A stretch of 62,651 nt of DNA, taken from assembly GCA_003164755.1 (NCBI GenBank), contig PLUB01000029.1:1-62651 (forward strand), given 5' to 3'. Below the pieces are notes generated by a model, which did not search any database, had not been told where the DNA came from, and worked only from the letters and a program-made list of their open reading frames with translations. The translations under genes and the position numbers were made by a program. Source of the stretch: Methanosarcina sp. GTDB lineage: Archaea > Halobacteriota > Methanosarcinia > Methanosarcinales > Methanosarcinaceae. Shown here piece by piece: positions 38,047-47,603 of the stretch (position 1 is the first letter of the stretch; every line of letters starts with the position of its first letter).

Positions 38047-38265
38047 ATGACTGAAGAATGTAGTCATGAAAATATTTCACATTTGATTGAACACTGGATT
38101 GAACATAACGAAAGCCATATCCAAAATTTTAAAGAATGGGCTCAGAAAGCAAAAAAAGATGGTTTTCTTGAAGCTTCTGAAGACATACTTGAAGCTGTCG
38201 ATAAAATCGAGGAAGCAAGTGAGTACCTTAAAAAGGCAAAAGAAGGACTTTTTCACCTTCATTAA
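38047..38265 (+). CDS. Small acidic helical protein of unknown function
   Basis: 72 residues, with a strong AGGAGGGA site seven bases before the ATG, so almost certainly translated. His-rich N-terminus (SHENISHLIEHWIEHNESH) followed by two amphipathic helices rich in Glu and Lys (EWAQKAKKDGFLEASEDILEAVDKIEEASEYLKKAKEGL). No cysteine, no membrane segment. The spaced histidines could bind metal, but that is speculation. I have the impression of similar small proteins in other methanogens but cannot name a family. Confidence 0.75.
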   Translation: MTEECSHENISHLIEHWIEHNESHIQNFKEWAQKAKKDGFLEASEDILEAVDKIEEASEYLKKAKEGLFHLH

Positions 38266-38599
38266 AATATACGAAAGTAAATTATTAGTAATCAACTATT
38301 TCATCTCATGTTCCGGAATTTTCTGGCACTATCTTTTGTTTTTCATTTTTTATACGAATCATATTTTCAAGATACTCCTCAGGCCAGTGATTTCCTTTAA
38401 TTTTTTAAATTTGGGTAAAATTTATAGTGGGCTATGATATGCTTGATTTTTAGACTTATTTTATTAATCACTGCTTTTCTCGGTAAAGATTACAATTTTA
38501 ATCTTTCATACTAAATGGTTGTCCCCTATTAATGATTGATGTCTTTAAAGATCGAAATATCATCAAATCTCATAATATCAACTTTGAATCCGTAATTTT

Positions 38600-38690
38600 A
38601 TAGAGAATTTTGATAAATCTCTGATTTTCACGATTCATTTATTTATCATTTATAAGCACATGAATTTATTATTTATAATATATGAAGAAA
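38600..38690 (-). repeat. Family A dispersed element, copy 9
   Basis: TAGAGAATTTTGATAAATC, CTGATTTTCACGATTCATT, CATTTATAAGCACATGAAT. The right end is degraded. Confidence 0.7.
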
Positions 38691-38854
38691 TTTAGTGTTT
38701 ATTTAAATTCCCTTTTATTCTCTTGGGGTGTATTTTTGCATTTAACTTTTTTTCATTTTCATACGCTAATATACCGTGTCTTCACAAGAGTTACAGTGGG
38801 TGCAGTAAAGTACCATTAGATTTGTGAAGAACTCTATTTTTTTTAAAATGAACA

Positions 38855-38905
38855 TGAAATTCTTCGAATAACGGGCACAAATAAATAAAAGTACTTTCAT
38901 TTTAC
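38855..38905 (+). repeat. Family D repeat, copy 2
   Basis: ATGAAATTCTTCGAATAAC and CAAATAAATAAAAGTACTTTC. Partner of 13078-13134. Confidence 0.55.
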
Positions 38906-39128
38906 CCTTTTTATTGTTGACTATTAAGTAGGAAAATCTTTCTAGATTTGTTTTTTGAAAACTTTCAAAAACTAATAAGTTGATTCGAATAGATGGCTAA
39001 AATATAACTTTATCAAGGGTGCTAAATTAGTCTTTTAGGCAATTCCACTGCCAAATAAATTGTTAATTTAAATTGTCAAAAATAGTGAATAAATATTATG
39101 GTTTAGACATTATAATTTTTTTTAATTG

Positions 39129-39189
39129 CCACTATTATATATAGATCTCACTATTATATGTAGATCCAACTATTATATGTATATCTTAT
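39129..39189. repeat. Three tandem 20-bp repeats
   Basis: Units CACTATTATATATAGATCT, CACTATTATATGTAGATCC and AACTATTATATGTATATC lie head to tail. No known protein site recognised. Confidence 0.7.
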
Positions 39190-39339
39190 GAAAAACAGCT
39201 GCAACTTTTCTCTAGATATGATTATGGAATTTTAGCTCGTAAAAGTGGGTTATACCATAAAAATATGATGTTATTTAATATGAGTCAAACCTGATTTTTA
39301 GTTTCCTGTTTATGTTCATTGATAAAGCACCTACCTGTT

Positions 39340-39430
39340 ATAGAAAATTTCGATAAACTCTCATATTTGTCATACACATTTGTGTGATGCAGAAATGATT
39401 CGTTAAAATCAGAGGTTTATCGAACTCTTC
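39340..39430 (+). repeat. Family A dispersed element, copy 10
   Basis: TAGAAAATTTCGATAAACTC to AAATCAGAGG and TTTATCGAACTCTTC, with terminal inverted repeats visible. Confidence 0.75.
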
Positions 39431-39594
39431 TCTGGTTGGAAATTCTCGGGATATTGAGGCGCTTACTCATAAAAAGATAGATAAAGTATACTCGGGATTC
39501 ATGACACAACTTGAACTTAATAATATTTATTCAGCCATCAAGAGTTTTCTCAAAATATCATCAAAAATTTCGGTCTTATGTCCAGCTTCGGCAT

Positions 39595-39760
39595 AAATTT
39601 ATATCGTTGACAACATCTGGAATAAAATAAGTATATTGAGGGTAGCGGAAGCTATCTTTAAAATCAAAGAATAATGAACAAGAAAGAAAATAATCGTATG
39701 AAATACAGAAATTAGCGAGAAAGATTTGGACAGGATCCCAGGAAAAAAATATGGGTAAAT
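39595..39760 (+). repeat. Family C repeat, copy 4
   Basis: GGAATAAAATAAGTATATTG, AAAATCAAAGAATAATGAAC, GGATCCCAGG and ATGGGTAAATCGG match copies 1-3. Confidence 0.7.
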
Positions 39761-40215
39761 CGGAACGCTTTGTAATTAATTTTATTGGTAATTATATTCC
39801 AAAAATAAATATCAAAATAACTAACATCAGGATTTGTAACTGCAAAAAAATAGGTGAAACAGAAAAATCTGCTCTAGGTTCTGAAACCATGGAAGAAGTG
39901 GGAAGTATGGAAAGGTTGCGTATGTTCTTCATTTCCCATATTTTCCGTGCTTTCTGTGTTCTATCCTTTCGTTCGGATTATAATCAACTCAACAATTAAC
40001 TGCACTTTTCAATGTGTTAACTACGATCATTGTTGTCTAGATATGTGAATATTCCTGCGTTGACAGTAATTGCAATCAATTCAAAACCAAAATAATAATA
40101 AAAAGTCTCAGATTAGTAGGAAAAAGTTCATAACTTTTATCCACGTTTGAAGCATGAAAAAAAGTACTACTGCCAACTAGTTCATTTCATTATGTTCAAT
40201 AAATTTTAAAGTAGT

Positions 40216-40226
40216 TTATATATATT
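40216..40226 (+). promoter_or_regulatory. Probable TATA box of pdaD
   Basis: TTTATATATAT about 200 bases before the pdaD ATG. If used, the family B element would form most of the 5' untranslated leader. Confidence 0.35.
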
Positions 40227-40273
40227 GGTTACTTATACAATGGAAATCGCACAGGATGCATAAAACCACTCTT

Positions 40274-40402
40274 CGCAGATGTACTAAGAATGCCAGCTCT
40301 CAATAAACTAGTAACTTGAAAATTAATATAACTTTCAATGAATAATAGTGGACAAATAGCAAACAAATTTTACATTTGCGTACATATGCAAGATGTCGGA
40401 TA
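40274..40402 (+). repeat. Family B dispersed element, copy 4, in the pdaD upstream region
   Basis: Begins GCAGATGTACTAAGAATGCC, carries ACTTTCAATGAATAATAG, and ends GCGTACATATGCAAGATG, so TGCATATGTAC-type inverted ends are visible. Confidence 0.7.
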
Positions 40403-40422
40403 AAAACACTTAAGGAGTTAAC

Positions 40423-40971
40423 ATGATCCCAAAAAAAGCATTTGTAACAAAAGGTACCGGAGTGCATAAGGACAGATTAGCATCTTTTGAGCTTTCATTG
40501 AGGGCTGCTAGAATAGAAAAATACAACCTTGTAAGTGTTTCCAGTATTCTACCTCCAAATTGCAAAACCGTACCTAAAGATGAAGGACTTTCACAGCTAA
40601 AACCTGGTGATATTGTCCATTGTGTACTTGCAAGGAATGATACTAACGAACCACATCGGTTGATGGCTTCAGCTATAGGGACTGCTCTTCCGGTAAATGA
40701 AGAAAATTATGGTTATATTTCTGAACATCATTCTTTTGGAGAAGAAGAAATTATTGCAGGAGAATATGCGGAAGACCTGGCAGCAACAATGCTTGCAACA
40801 ACTTTAGGGATAGAGTTTGATGCTGAAATGGCTTGGCATGAGAGAGAACAAGTATATAAAGCTAGTGGCCATATCTTTGACTCTTTCCACATTTGTCAGA
40901 CTGCAAAAGGCGACAAAGATGGAAAATGGACAACAGTTGTAGCTGCAATGGTCTTTGTTACTACAAACTAA
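40423..40971 (+). CDS. pdaD: Pyruvoyl-dependent arginine decarboxylase
   Basis: 182 residues. Converts arginine to agmatine, the first step of archaeal polyamine synthesis. The proenzyme cleaves itself between Ser40 and Ser41 in LVSVSSILPP, and Ser41 becomes the pyruvoyl cofactor of the alpha chain. PKKAFVTKGTGVHKDRLASFELSLR at the N-terminus and EEEIIAGEYAEDLAATMLATTLG are family-typical, as is length. GGAG lies seven bases before the ATG. Single-gene unit. A family B repeat occupies 20-150 bases upstream. Confidence 0.95.
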   Translation: MIPKKAFVTKGTGVHKDRLASFELSLRAARIEKYNLVSVSSILPPNCKTVPKDEGLSQLKPGDIVHCVLARNDTNEPHRLMASAIGTALPVNEENYGYISEHHSFGEEEIIAGEYAEDLAATMLATTLGIEFDAEMAWHEREQVYKASGHIFDSFHICQTAKGDKDGKWTTVVAAMVFVTTN

Positions 40972-42236
40972 AAGTTAAGACTAGTAGGCATTGTGCCTAA
41001 TTTTCGATAAAATAAAAAATTTTAAATAATACGTTGAGTAGGTAAATTCAATATCTAAAGCCAAATTATACATATAATGCGAAAATTTAACTTGTAATTT
41101 TCAGAAAATTCAAGAAACTATCAAGCAGAAGGAATTAAAGAGAGAGATAGTGGTTAGATAGTAGCAGGTTTTGTACATTGTTCCCCCCTCAACTTTTTCA
41201 ATATCACAATCATAATTTCAATGTCTCTCCAAACTGCAAACAGCTGGGTACGTTCACACCCCCAATCTGAATATTAAGAAATTGTTCAAAGTCAAATTAC
41301 TTCATTTGCGTATATACTTTTTTTGTTTCATTTTCTAAAGGTTTATCAGCTTTTGTTTGCCTCATATCTGAATGGATAAAAATAGAGTTCTGAATCATTC
41401 CATGTTTTTATTTTCAAACCAAGGCAATAAGTTGGTTTTGCAACTGTTCCCATATTTATTCTTCTTCATATTTATTCTTCTTTATAGTTCTAAATAATTC
41501 TTATTCTTAATGACCAAATTGTAATACTGTCTGTATGTACTCAGGAAAACCAAGAAATTTCCTGAAAAAAATTCGATCAATACATTGTTTCTCAATTTCA
41601 AAGTATGAAAGACCATTACATTGTTGTAAAACGATATTTTAGACATAATCATTACAGAGTTTATAGTCTGCCATAGGAAATCTTTTTTTAAAAATATTCT
41701 GAATTCAAAAATGATACGAAAAGATTTTCAATCAATTAAGGAATTAATTTCAGGAAGTTTGTCTCCAACTAACTGAAGAGGTTTGTATTCTTGTTTAAGA
41801 GCAAAATCAGTAAAGGTTTTCATGAGTAAAAATTATTGTCAAGAGGTTTAAGCTCTCCAATACTCAGATTATAAAAATGTATAGAGATCCTTAAATGAAA
41901 TTTGATCGAGAAAGAGATCTAGTGCTTCGACTCGATTAATGGATATATAAAATCAAAAATAAACTTCAACAAAAATAGTAATATGTTTAGTTATACGTTA
42001 ATCGTAAACCAAAAGATTATGCTAGAAATAGGACTTGAAGCCTGGTAAAAAACAAGCATCAAAAGGCTATTTCCCTCCTATTGTCTAAAGAATAATATAG
42101 TAGAGAAGTCTACTTTGCTAATTATTTTAAATAAGATTGACCTTAGGGACCAAGGAGAATCCATTACTTTTTCATGTAACTCAGTGTGCTTCTCGAGACT
42201 GGAAGAATATATTAGTATGACTCAATATATCGTTTC
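40972..42236. other. Intergenic region with an IS5-like remnant
   Basis: 41290-41825 is transposase copy 3. The rest is AT-rich without recognised content. Confidence 0.55.
41290..41825 (-). mobile_element. Degenerate IS5-like transposase, copy 3
   Basis: ATG at 41823 opens MKTFTDFALKQEYKPLQLV then GDKLPEINSLID, followed by TGA where copy 1 has Trp (IDWK). Downstream DNA aligns with copies 1 and 2 to about 41290. Non-functional. Confidence 0.72.
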
Positions 42237-42591
42237 ATGCCTGTAGAAACAAGAAAAAATTCAGTCGTTGGAAAAGAAGACTATGAAATTGTCAATATTA
42301 CCGAAATGGTATCAAAAGAAATCAAAAACTCAAAAATAAGTAACTTGACAGTTACAGTATTCGTATCGTTTCCACCGGAGCAATAACCACAATGGAATAT
42401 GAGCCAAATCTTTCAAAGGACGTTTCAGAAATTCTTGATAACTAATCCCTATGGATAAGGATTATTATTATCATGAGACTTGTGGAGATTACAATGGAGG
42501 ATCTCATTTCAGAGCACTATCTATAGGTCCTACTCTTACAGTCCCTTATGTTGAAAAAAATGACATTGTGGGCATTATCCGAAATCCGTGA
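42237..42591 (+). pseudogene. YjbQ/UPF0047-family protein remnant
   Basis: ATG at 42237 opens MPVETRKNSV, then YEIVNITEMVSKEIKNS and NLTVTVFV, the first half of YjbQ-type proteins. After frameshifts near 42375 and 42450 the text returns as TTMEYEPNLSKDVSEIL and YYHETCGDYNGGSHFRALSIGPTLTVPYVEKNDIVGI, with the conserved His/Gly-rich segment. Live members are small proteins with reported thiamine phosphate synthase activity. This copy cannot make a full product. Confidence 0.75.
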
Positions 42592-42780
42592 AAACTTCTC
42601 GGATAAATAAAAAAAATAATATTATAGTAATATATTTATTTTGTGAAATAAAGTAGAATGGATTTCCAAAATGAAAATTTTCACAATCAAACAATTGTAA
42701 AGCAAATAAAGGAAAGTTTGCACTGATTAATATAATAAGCAACTTAATATACATGATTTACACTAATATTTTAGATCACC

Positions 42781-44271
42781 TTGTCAGAGCAAAGAAGTGT
42801 ACCTCTAAAAGAGCATCTATTAACCCTGAAGTCCTGCAGGCATGGAGGACTAATTCAGGAAACTTCTGAGACTTACGGGATTCCTGAAAGCGAAATTCTT
42901 GACTTCAGTACAAACTTAAATCCCCTGGGAAATCCCTTTGAGAATAAGGAAAGCGGATTAAACTTTGATAGCATTCTCAAAAAGAGTGTCGGAAAACTTA
43001 AGGAGTATCCAGATAATAGGTATCTGGAGTTTAGGGGTGCTGCTGCAGGGTTTATAGGGCTCGGAGTAACTCCACAGAATATTATTCCAGGTAATGGTTC
43101 TACGGAAATCATCAGGCTTGTAGTTGAATGTGTAGTTGAAAAAGGGGATAAGGTCCTTATCCCATGGCCCACTTTCGGGGAATATGAAGTGCAATGCAAA
43201 ATCATGGGAGCAAGACCCGAATATCCCAAACAGGAAGACGTAGAGACACTTTCTAATGAGGTTCTTGAGAGAGCAAAAATCCTTTTTATTTGCAATCCGA
43301 ATAACCCAACAGGAAAGCTCCGTACCAAAGAAGAAATTAAAGCTCTTGCAGAGCGCTGCAGGAATCATAAAACTCTTCTTTTCGTGGACGAGGCCTTTAT
43401 AGAACTCTCGGTCCCTTCTCAGAGTGTTGCAGATCTAGCAGCAATAAATAACTATGTTTTTGTTCTTCGCTCCCTTACGAAGGATTTTGCAATGCCCGGA
43501 ATAAGAATGGGCTTCGGAATAGCTTCCCCTGAAATGGCTGAAATCCTAAATGCCTCCAGGCTCTCCTGGAACCTTGGTACCGTGGCAAATACTATCGGAA
43601 CTGCACTTCTTAACATCGAAGACGGTATAAACAATCCATATCTTGAAAAAGCAAGAGCTTTAATCAGAGAAGAAGGAGACAAGCTCAAAGCTAAACTCGA
43701 CAAAATTAGGGGATTCAAAGCAGGGGAAGTAAATGTAAATTTTATTTTTGTTGATATCAGCAAATTCATTCTTGATTCCAGCAAATTGAGTGCATGCCTT
43801 GAAGCTCGTGGGGTTCTTATTCGGGACTGTGCCTCTTTTCGGGGCCTCGGGAAAGAATACATAAGAGTTGCAGTCCGAACCACAGACGAAAGTGACAAGC
43901 TCGTTGCTGCAATAGGGGATGTTATTTCCCAGTGGGGCAAAGTACAGGCAAAGAATGAACTACAGAATGTAATTGAAAAAGCTTCTGAAATCGAAATCGA
44001 AGGTAGGAATACCTGCGAATACTATCCCTGTCATTTTGAAGGCCAAAACTGTACCTTCTGCTTCTGCCCTTTTTATCCATGTGAGAACGAATTCACAAGG
44101 GGGAAATGGATAACGGGCTCCGGAGGCAGCAAAGTATGGAGTTGTATCGACTGCCATATTGTTCACAATAAGGAAATAGCCCAAAAAATCCTTGACAGCC
44201 TCATGCAGAAAGGAGATTCTGATGAACTTGTGAAAATAGCCTGGAAAAAAGTGGTGGAGCCGAGTTTATGA
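42781..44271 (+). CDS. cobD: Threonine-phosphate decarboxylase with C-terminal cysteine-rich domain
   Basis: 496 residues. The first 390 are a class I aminotransferase-fold enzyme making (R)-1-aminopropan-2-ol phosphate, the linker of the cobalamin lower loop: SCRHGGLIQET, DFSTNLNPLGNP, PGNGSTEIIRL, FICNPNNPTGKL, VDEAFIEL, and PLP lysine near 235 in LRSLTKDFAMPGIRMGF. Residues about 410-460 add a cysteine cluster (CEYYPCHFEGQNCTFCFCPFYPC and WSCIDCHIVH) that could bind a metal or Fe-S centre and is absent from bacterial CobD. The TTG start has no clear ribosome site. It overlaps cbiB by four bases. Confidence 0.92.
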   Translation: MSEQRSVPLKEHLLTLKSCRHGGLIQETSETYGIPESEILDFSTNLNPLGNPFENKESGLNFDSILKKSVGKLKEYPDNRYLEFRGAAAGFIGLGVTPQNIIPGNGSTEIIRLVVECVVEKGDKVLIPWPTFGEYEVQCKIMGARPEYPKQEDVETLSNEVLERAKILFICNPNNPTGKLRTKEEIKALAERCRNHKTLLFVDEAFIELSVPSQSVADLAAINNYVFVLRSLTKDFAMPGIRMGFGIASPEMAEILNASRLSWNLGTVANTIGTALLNIEDGINNPYLEKARALIREEGDKLKAKLDKIRGFKAGEVNVNFIFVDISKFILDSSKLSACLEARGVLIRDCASFRGLGKEYIRVAVRTTDESDKLVAAIGDVISQWGKVQAKNELQNVIEKASEIEIEGRNTCEYYPCHFEGQNCTFCFCPFYPCENEFTRGKWITGSGGSKVWSCIDCHIVHNKEIAQKILDSLMQKGDSDELVKIAWKKVVEPSL

Positions 44272-45254
44272 TCCTGCAAGATAGCGGTCACCTGGCTCTG
44301 GTGCTTTTGCTGGCAACAACTATAGACATCATTTTTGGGGAGCCTCCAGCTGCGGTGCACCCGGTTGTATGGATGGGAAAATTAATTAATTTTCTGAAAA
44401 ATATAGCTCCAAAAATCCACAGAAAATTTTATGGCCTTATAATGGTTCTATGCTGTGTTTTTTTCGCAGCTTCACTTGGTTATTTCGTTCTATACATTGC
44501 AGCTCTTCCTGGAATTCCACGGATTCTTGCACTCCTTTTAGAAGCTTATTTCCTGAAGGCTACATTTGCTATTAAATGTCTCCTGAGTCCGGCAAGGGAG
44601 ATTTACCAGCACCTTGAAGAAAACAGGCTTGAAAAAGTCAGGGCATTGCTCCCTATATATGTAAGCCGGAACACTTCCAAACTGACCAAGACCCATATGT
44701 CTTCTGCAGTTATTGAATCCGTATCCGAGAATTACGTAGACTGCATCTTGAGCCCCATTTTTTATTATACTCTTTTCGGGGAATTCGGGCTTGTCGCTGC
44801 ATATACATTCAAAGCTACAAGTACCCTAGATTCCATGGTTGGATATACTACCGAACAGTATAAAGAACTAGGATACTTCTCGGCAAAATCCGATGATGTA
44901 TTGAACTGGATCCCCGCTCGAATATCTGTCATATTTATTCTTGCAGCAGCTGTTATAGTAGCTATGATCTCGAAAAAACAAGGAAAAATAAACCCCTTTA
45001 ATAGTATCAGGAGTGCCCTGGAAGATGGCATGAAGACTCCATCTCCTAATTCCGGTTATCCTATGGCTGCGACTGCAGGAGCTCTCGGAGTCAAACTCGA
45101 AAAGCCCGATTATTACGTTTTGGGAGCATTATACCCTCCCGCTGAAATAAAGGATATTAAAAGAGTATCACAATTAATAGCAATTGCTTCAGGATTCTCA
45201 CTCGCTGCCTTTATGGCAGTAATCCAGATAGCAGGAATTCATTTGTGCCTATGA
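44268..45254 (+). CDS. cbiB: Adenosylcobinamide-phosphate synthase
   Basis: 328 residues, multi-pass membrane protein. Joins aminopropanol phosphate, made by the preceding enzyme, to adenosylcobyric acid. Conserved DIIFGEPPAAVHPVVWMGKLI at the N-terminus, YVSRNTSKLTKTHMSSAVIESVSEN, TLDSMVGYTTEQYKELG, and PNSGYPMAATAGALGVKLEKP. ATGA overlap with cobD implies coupled translation of consecutive steps. Confidence 0.95.
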   Translation: MILQDSGHLALVLLLATTIDIIFGEPPAAVHPVVWMGKLINFLKNIAPKIHRKFYGLIMVLCCVFFAASLGYFVLYIAALPGIPRILALLLEAYFLKATFAIKCLLSPAREIYQHLEENRLEKVRALLPIYVSRNTSKLTKTHMSSAVIESVSENYVDCILSPIFYYTLFGEFGLVAAYTFKATSTLDSMVGYTTEQYKELGYFSAKSDDVLNWIPARISVIFILAAAVIVAMISKKQGKINPFNSIRSALEDGMKTPSPNSGYPMAATAGALGVKLEKPDYYVLGALYPPAEIKDIKRVSQLIAIASGFSLAAFMAVIQIAGIHLCL

Positions 45255-45608
45255 TCCCTTCCTTATTTGTAGAACCGTGTATTTTCACAATAGGATTTTG
45301 TGTTGAAATAAAACTTTGAGAAAAGCGGAATAAGCCGAAGAATACTACTCTACCAGAAGCATTAAAATCCATCTATAAACAATAAATTCACTTATCATAG
45401 ATATACACAAGAGTGCCATCCATTTTCTCAATATTATAATTAGCTTAAAAATCAATCTAACTTTCAATGAATATATGGTAGACAAACAAATCCTACATCT
45501 GTGTACGTATGCAGAATGTAGGATAAATCGTATGAAGTTAAACTCGATTTATATAATTAATAACTCACTAAAGTTGACCTAGCCAGGATAAAAATCTACA
45601 GTGATCTT
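45255..45608. other. Intergenic gap inside the cobalamin cluster
   Basis: Family B copy 5 fills 45397-45528. TTTATATAA at 45548-45556 is a good TATA box about 50 bases before the cobZ ATG, so cobZ-cobS-cobY is likely a separate transcript from cobD-cbiB. Confidence 0.6.
45397..45528 (+). repeat. Family B dispersed element, copy 5
   Basis: ATAGATATACACAAGAGTGCC, AATCTAACTTTCAATGAAT, and end GTGTACGTATGCAGAATGT. TGCATACGTACAC-type inverted ends are clear. Confidence 0.72.
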
Positions 45609-46172
45609 ATGAAGTTATCAGATATTGATGAAAGGAACCTGAAAAAAGGAAAGCCTGACAAAATAGAGGGTAGAGCTACCATTGACATACTCGATATCCT
45701 TTCTGAAGAGGGCATCAGTATTCAGGATCTTGTAGACACGGCTCTCGAAATGTATATCCCACATCCTGGGCTTGAGACAAGGAAAAAAGCCGAATATTTG
45801 TTTAAAAGAGAACTTAAGTATGCTCTTTCGGACCCAAACCTATGCATTTTAATTTATTCCGGGATTCTGCTTGAGAGGGAAGGCAGGGTAGGAAATCTTC
45901 CGAACATTAGCAAAAGTTCCTATGAAAAAGACATGAGTTTCATAATTGCAGACGAGGTTCTTGGCACAAGTATTGCAACCTATATCAGTGGCTCCAAAGG
46001 AGCATTCGAGTTTGTAAGGTATGACAAACAAAAGCCAGGAATCCTTTCAAACCTGGGACCATTTATTGATGATGTGATAGGGGGGCTTATAGGGGGGGTA
46101 TCCTCCAGTATGTATTCAAGAGGTATGGTGGAATTAGGAAAAAAAGATTGGGAAACAGGCGAGATCCTATGA
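45609..46172 (+). CDS. cobZ: Alpha-ribazole-5'-phosphate phosphatase, CobZ-type
   Basis: 187 residues related to phosphatidylglycerophosphatase A. In Methanosarcina mazei this family was shown to be the non-orthologous replacement of CobC, removing phosphate from alpha-ribazole or adenosylcobalamin 5'-phosphate. Acidic residues likely to bind metal are in [12 protein letters not shown] and [14 protein letters not shown]. The position directly before cobS, with ATGA overlap, supports CobZ over a lipid phosphatase. The second half is hydrophobic near residues 150-165. Confidence 0.88.
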   Translation: MKLSDIDERNLKKGKPDKIEGRATIDILDILSEEGISIQDLVDTALEMYIPHPGLETRKKAEYLFKRELKYALSDPNLCILIYSGILLEREGRVGNLPNISKSSYEKDMSFIIADEVLGTSIATYISGSKGAFEFVRYDKQKPGILSNLGPFIDDVIGGLIGGVSSSMYSRGMVELGKKDWETGEIL

Positions 46173-46969
46173 ATTCATTTTTACTTGCTTTTAAATCCAG
46201 TTTGGGGTTTCTGTCCACTATTCCTGTGGGAATCAGCATGGAAGGGATCAATGAGCTTATGGGAAAAATATATTTATACCCAATTGCAGGAGCAGTGCTA
46301 GGTTTTCTCATAGGGACAATAGCATACATAGGACAGATTATTATTCCGGAAGCAGTTCTTGCAGCCTTTATCATGGGATTCATATATTCTATAACGGGTT
46401 TTAATCATCTTGACGGAGTCACTGATATAGGGGATGGTTTTATGGCTCATGGATCACTTGAAAAAAAAATACAGGCTATGAAGGACACGAACCTCGGAAC
46501 AGGAGGAGTGTCTTTCTGCATTCTGCTGTTACTTACTTTGTACGGTTCGATAAGAGCAGTCCAAGAAGAAGGCTCAGTTGTCGGATATAACCTTCCAATG
46601 TTGATGTTCGCATCAATGTTTATCGCAGAGGTTAGTGCAAAGCAATCCATGCTTACAATCGCTGCTTTTGGAAAGCCTATACCTCTCCAGGGAAATCAGG
46701 CTTATCCGAGCCTTGGAACAATGACTATAAACGGAGCAACCAAACAGAATTTCCTTATAGGACTTGTGTTCGGAGCTATTTTCTGCTCTCTGCCTTTTGG
46801 GTGGATAGGGCTATTACCTTATCTGGGAGCATGCATCTCTGCTCTGGTAATTCTTAACAGAAGCTATGCACATTTTGGCGGTTTGAATGGAGATGGAATA
46901 GGTGTTGCTAACGAAATAGGAAGGGTAACTGCCCTGAGTATTATCGCAGTTATTCTAAAATTTCATTAA
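46169..46969 (+). CDS. cobS: Cobalamin (5'-phosphate) synthase
   Basis: 266 residues from the ATG at 46169, which overlaps the cobZ stop; an upstream in-frame start at 46148 is not needed. Polytopic membrane enzyme joining adenosyl-GDP-cobinamide and alpha-ribazole (phosphate). Motifs include FLSTIPVG at the N-terminus, [39 protein letters not shown] (metal-binding acidic run) and the C-terminal [18 protein letters not shown]. Confidence 0.95.
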   Translation: MNSFLLAFKSSLGFLSTIPVGISMEGINELMGKIYLYPIAGAVLGFLIGTIAYIGQIIIPEAVLAAFIMGFIYSITGFNHLDGVTDIGDGFMAHGSLEKKIQAMKDTNLGTGGVSFCILLLLTLYGSIRAVQEEGSVVGYNLPMLMFASMFIAEVSAKQSMLTIAAFGKPIPLQGNQAYPSLGTMTINGATKQNFLIGLVFGAIFCSLPFGWIGLLPYLGACISALVILNRSYAHFGGLNGDGIGVANEIGRVTALSIIAVILKFH

Positions 46970-46991
46970 ATGGATACATGAGAGATTTGGA

Positions 46992-47603
46992 ATGGATGCT
47001 ATTGTAATGGCAGGGGGATTGGGACAACGGCTTGGAATGGGGGAAAAGCCGTGTGTTGAATTACTTGGGAAACCACTCATAAGCTATGTAATAGATACCC
47101 TCATGGCCACAAAGAATATAGATCATGTCTTTGTAGCAGTATCTACTGCAACCCCTAAGACCGAAATTATGATTCAGGAATATTATAAAGGAGAGATTCA
47201 GGTAATCAGGACCTTTGGGGGAAACTACGTAGGGGATATGATTTATGCAGTAGAAATATCACAAACAACTGGTTCAGTAATGATTATTATGTCAGATCTC
47301 CCTCTAATACATTCAGAGCTTATAGATTCGATAATTGAGAAATACTGGGAAGCAGAAAAACCGGCACTTTCAGTATATGTCCCAATAAATATCTGCAAGG
47401 GAGTCGGAATCACGCCTGGGACGGTTTTCAACAAGGATGGCAAACTAATTGTACCTACTGGGATTAATATTCTGGACAGTTCTCAAATCAAAAACGAACA
47501 GGAAGACTTTAATCTTATACTTGAGAATCCAAAGTTAGCAATAAACGTGAATACTGTACAGGACCTCCAACGCTGCAAAAATCTACTGCAGTGTAAAAAC
47601 TAA
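46992..47603 (+). CDS. cobY: GTP:adenosylcobinamide-phosphate guanylyltransferase
   Basis: 203 residues. Archaeal, non-orthologous counterpart of bacterial CobU; it activates adenosylcobinamide phosphate with GTP for CobS. The nucleotidyltransferase signature MAGGLGQRLGMGEKP is at 7-21, followed by ELLGKPLISYVID, and the metal/GTP site is IIMSDLPLI. 22 bases after cobS, with GAGA-type site before the ATG, and clearly part of the same operon. Confidence 0.94.
   Translation: MDAIVMAGGLGQRLGMGEKPCVELLGKPLISYVIDTLMATKNIDHVFVAVSTATPKTEIMIQEYYKGEIQVIRTFGGNYVGDMIYAVEISQTTGSVMIIMSDLPLIHSELIDSIIEKYWEAEKPALSVYVPINICKGVGITPGTVFNKDGKLIVPTGINILDSSQIKNEQEDFNLILENPKLAINVNTVQDLQRCKNLLQCKN

Larger units (their letters stand above)
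38266..40422. other. 2.1-kb intergenic region with repeats and the pdaD promoter
   Basis: Family A copies 9 and 10, family D copy 2, a triple 20-bp repeat, family C copy 4 and family B copy 4. The frame at 39751-39999 starts in repeat sequence and I do not call it a gene. Confidence 0.55.

Noticed and set aside
39751..39999. 82-codon ORF starting within family C
   Set aside because: The start is repeat-derived and the body has no recognisable features.
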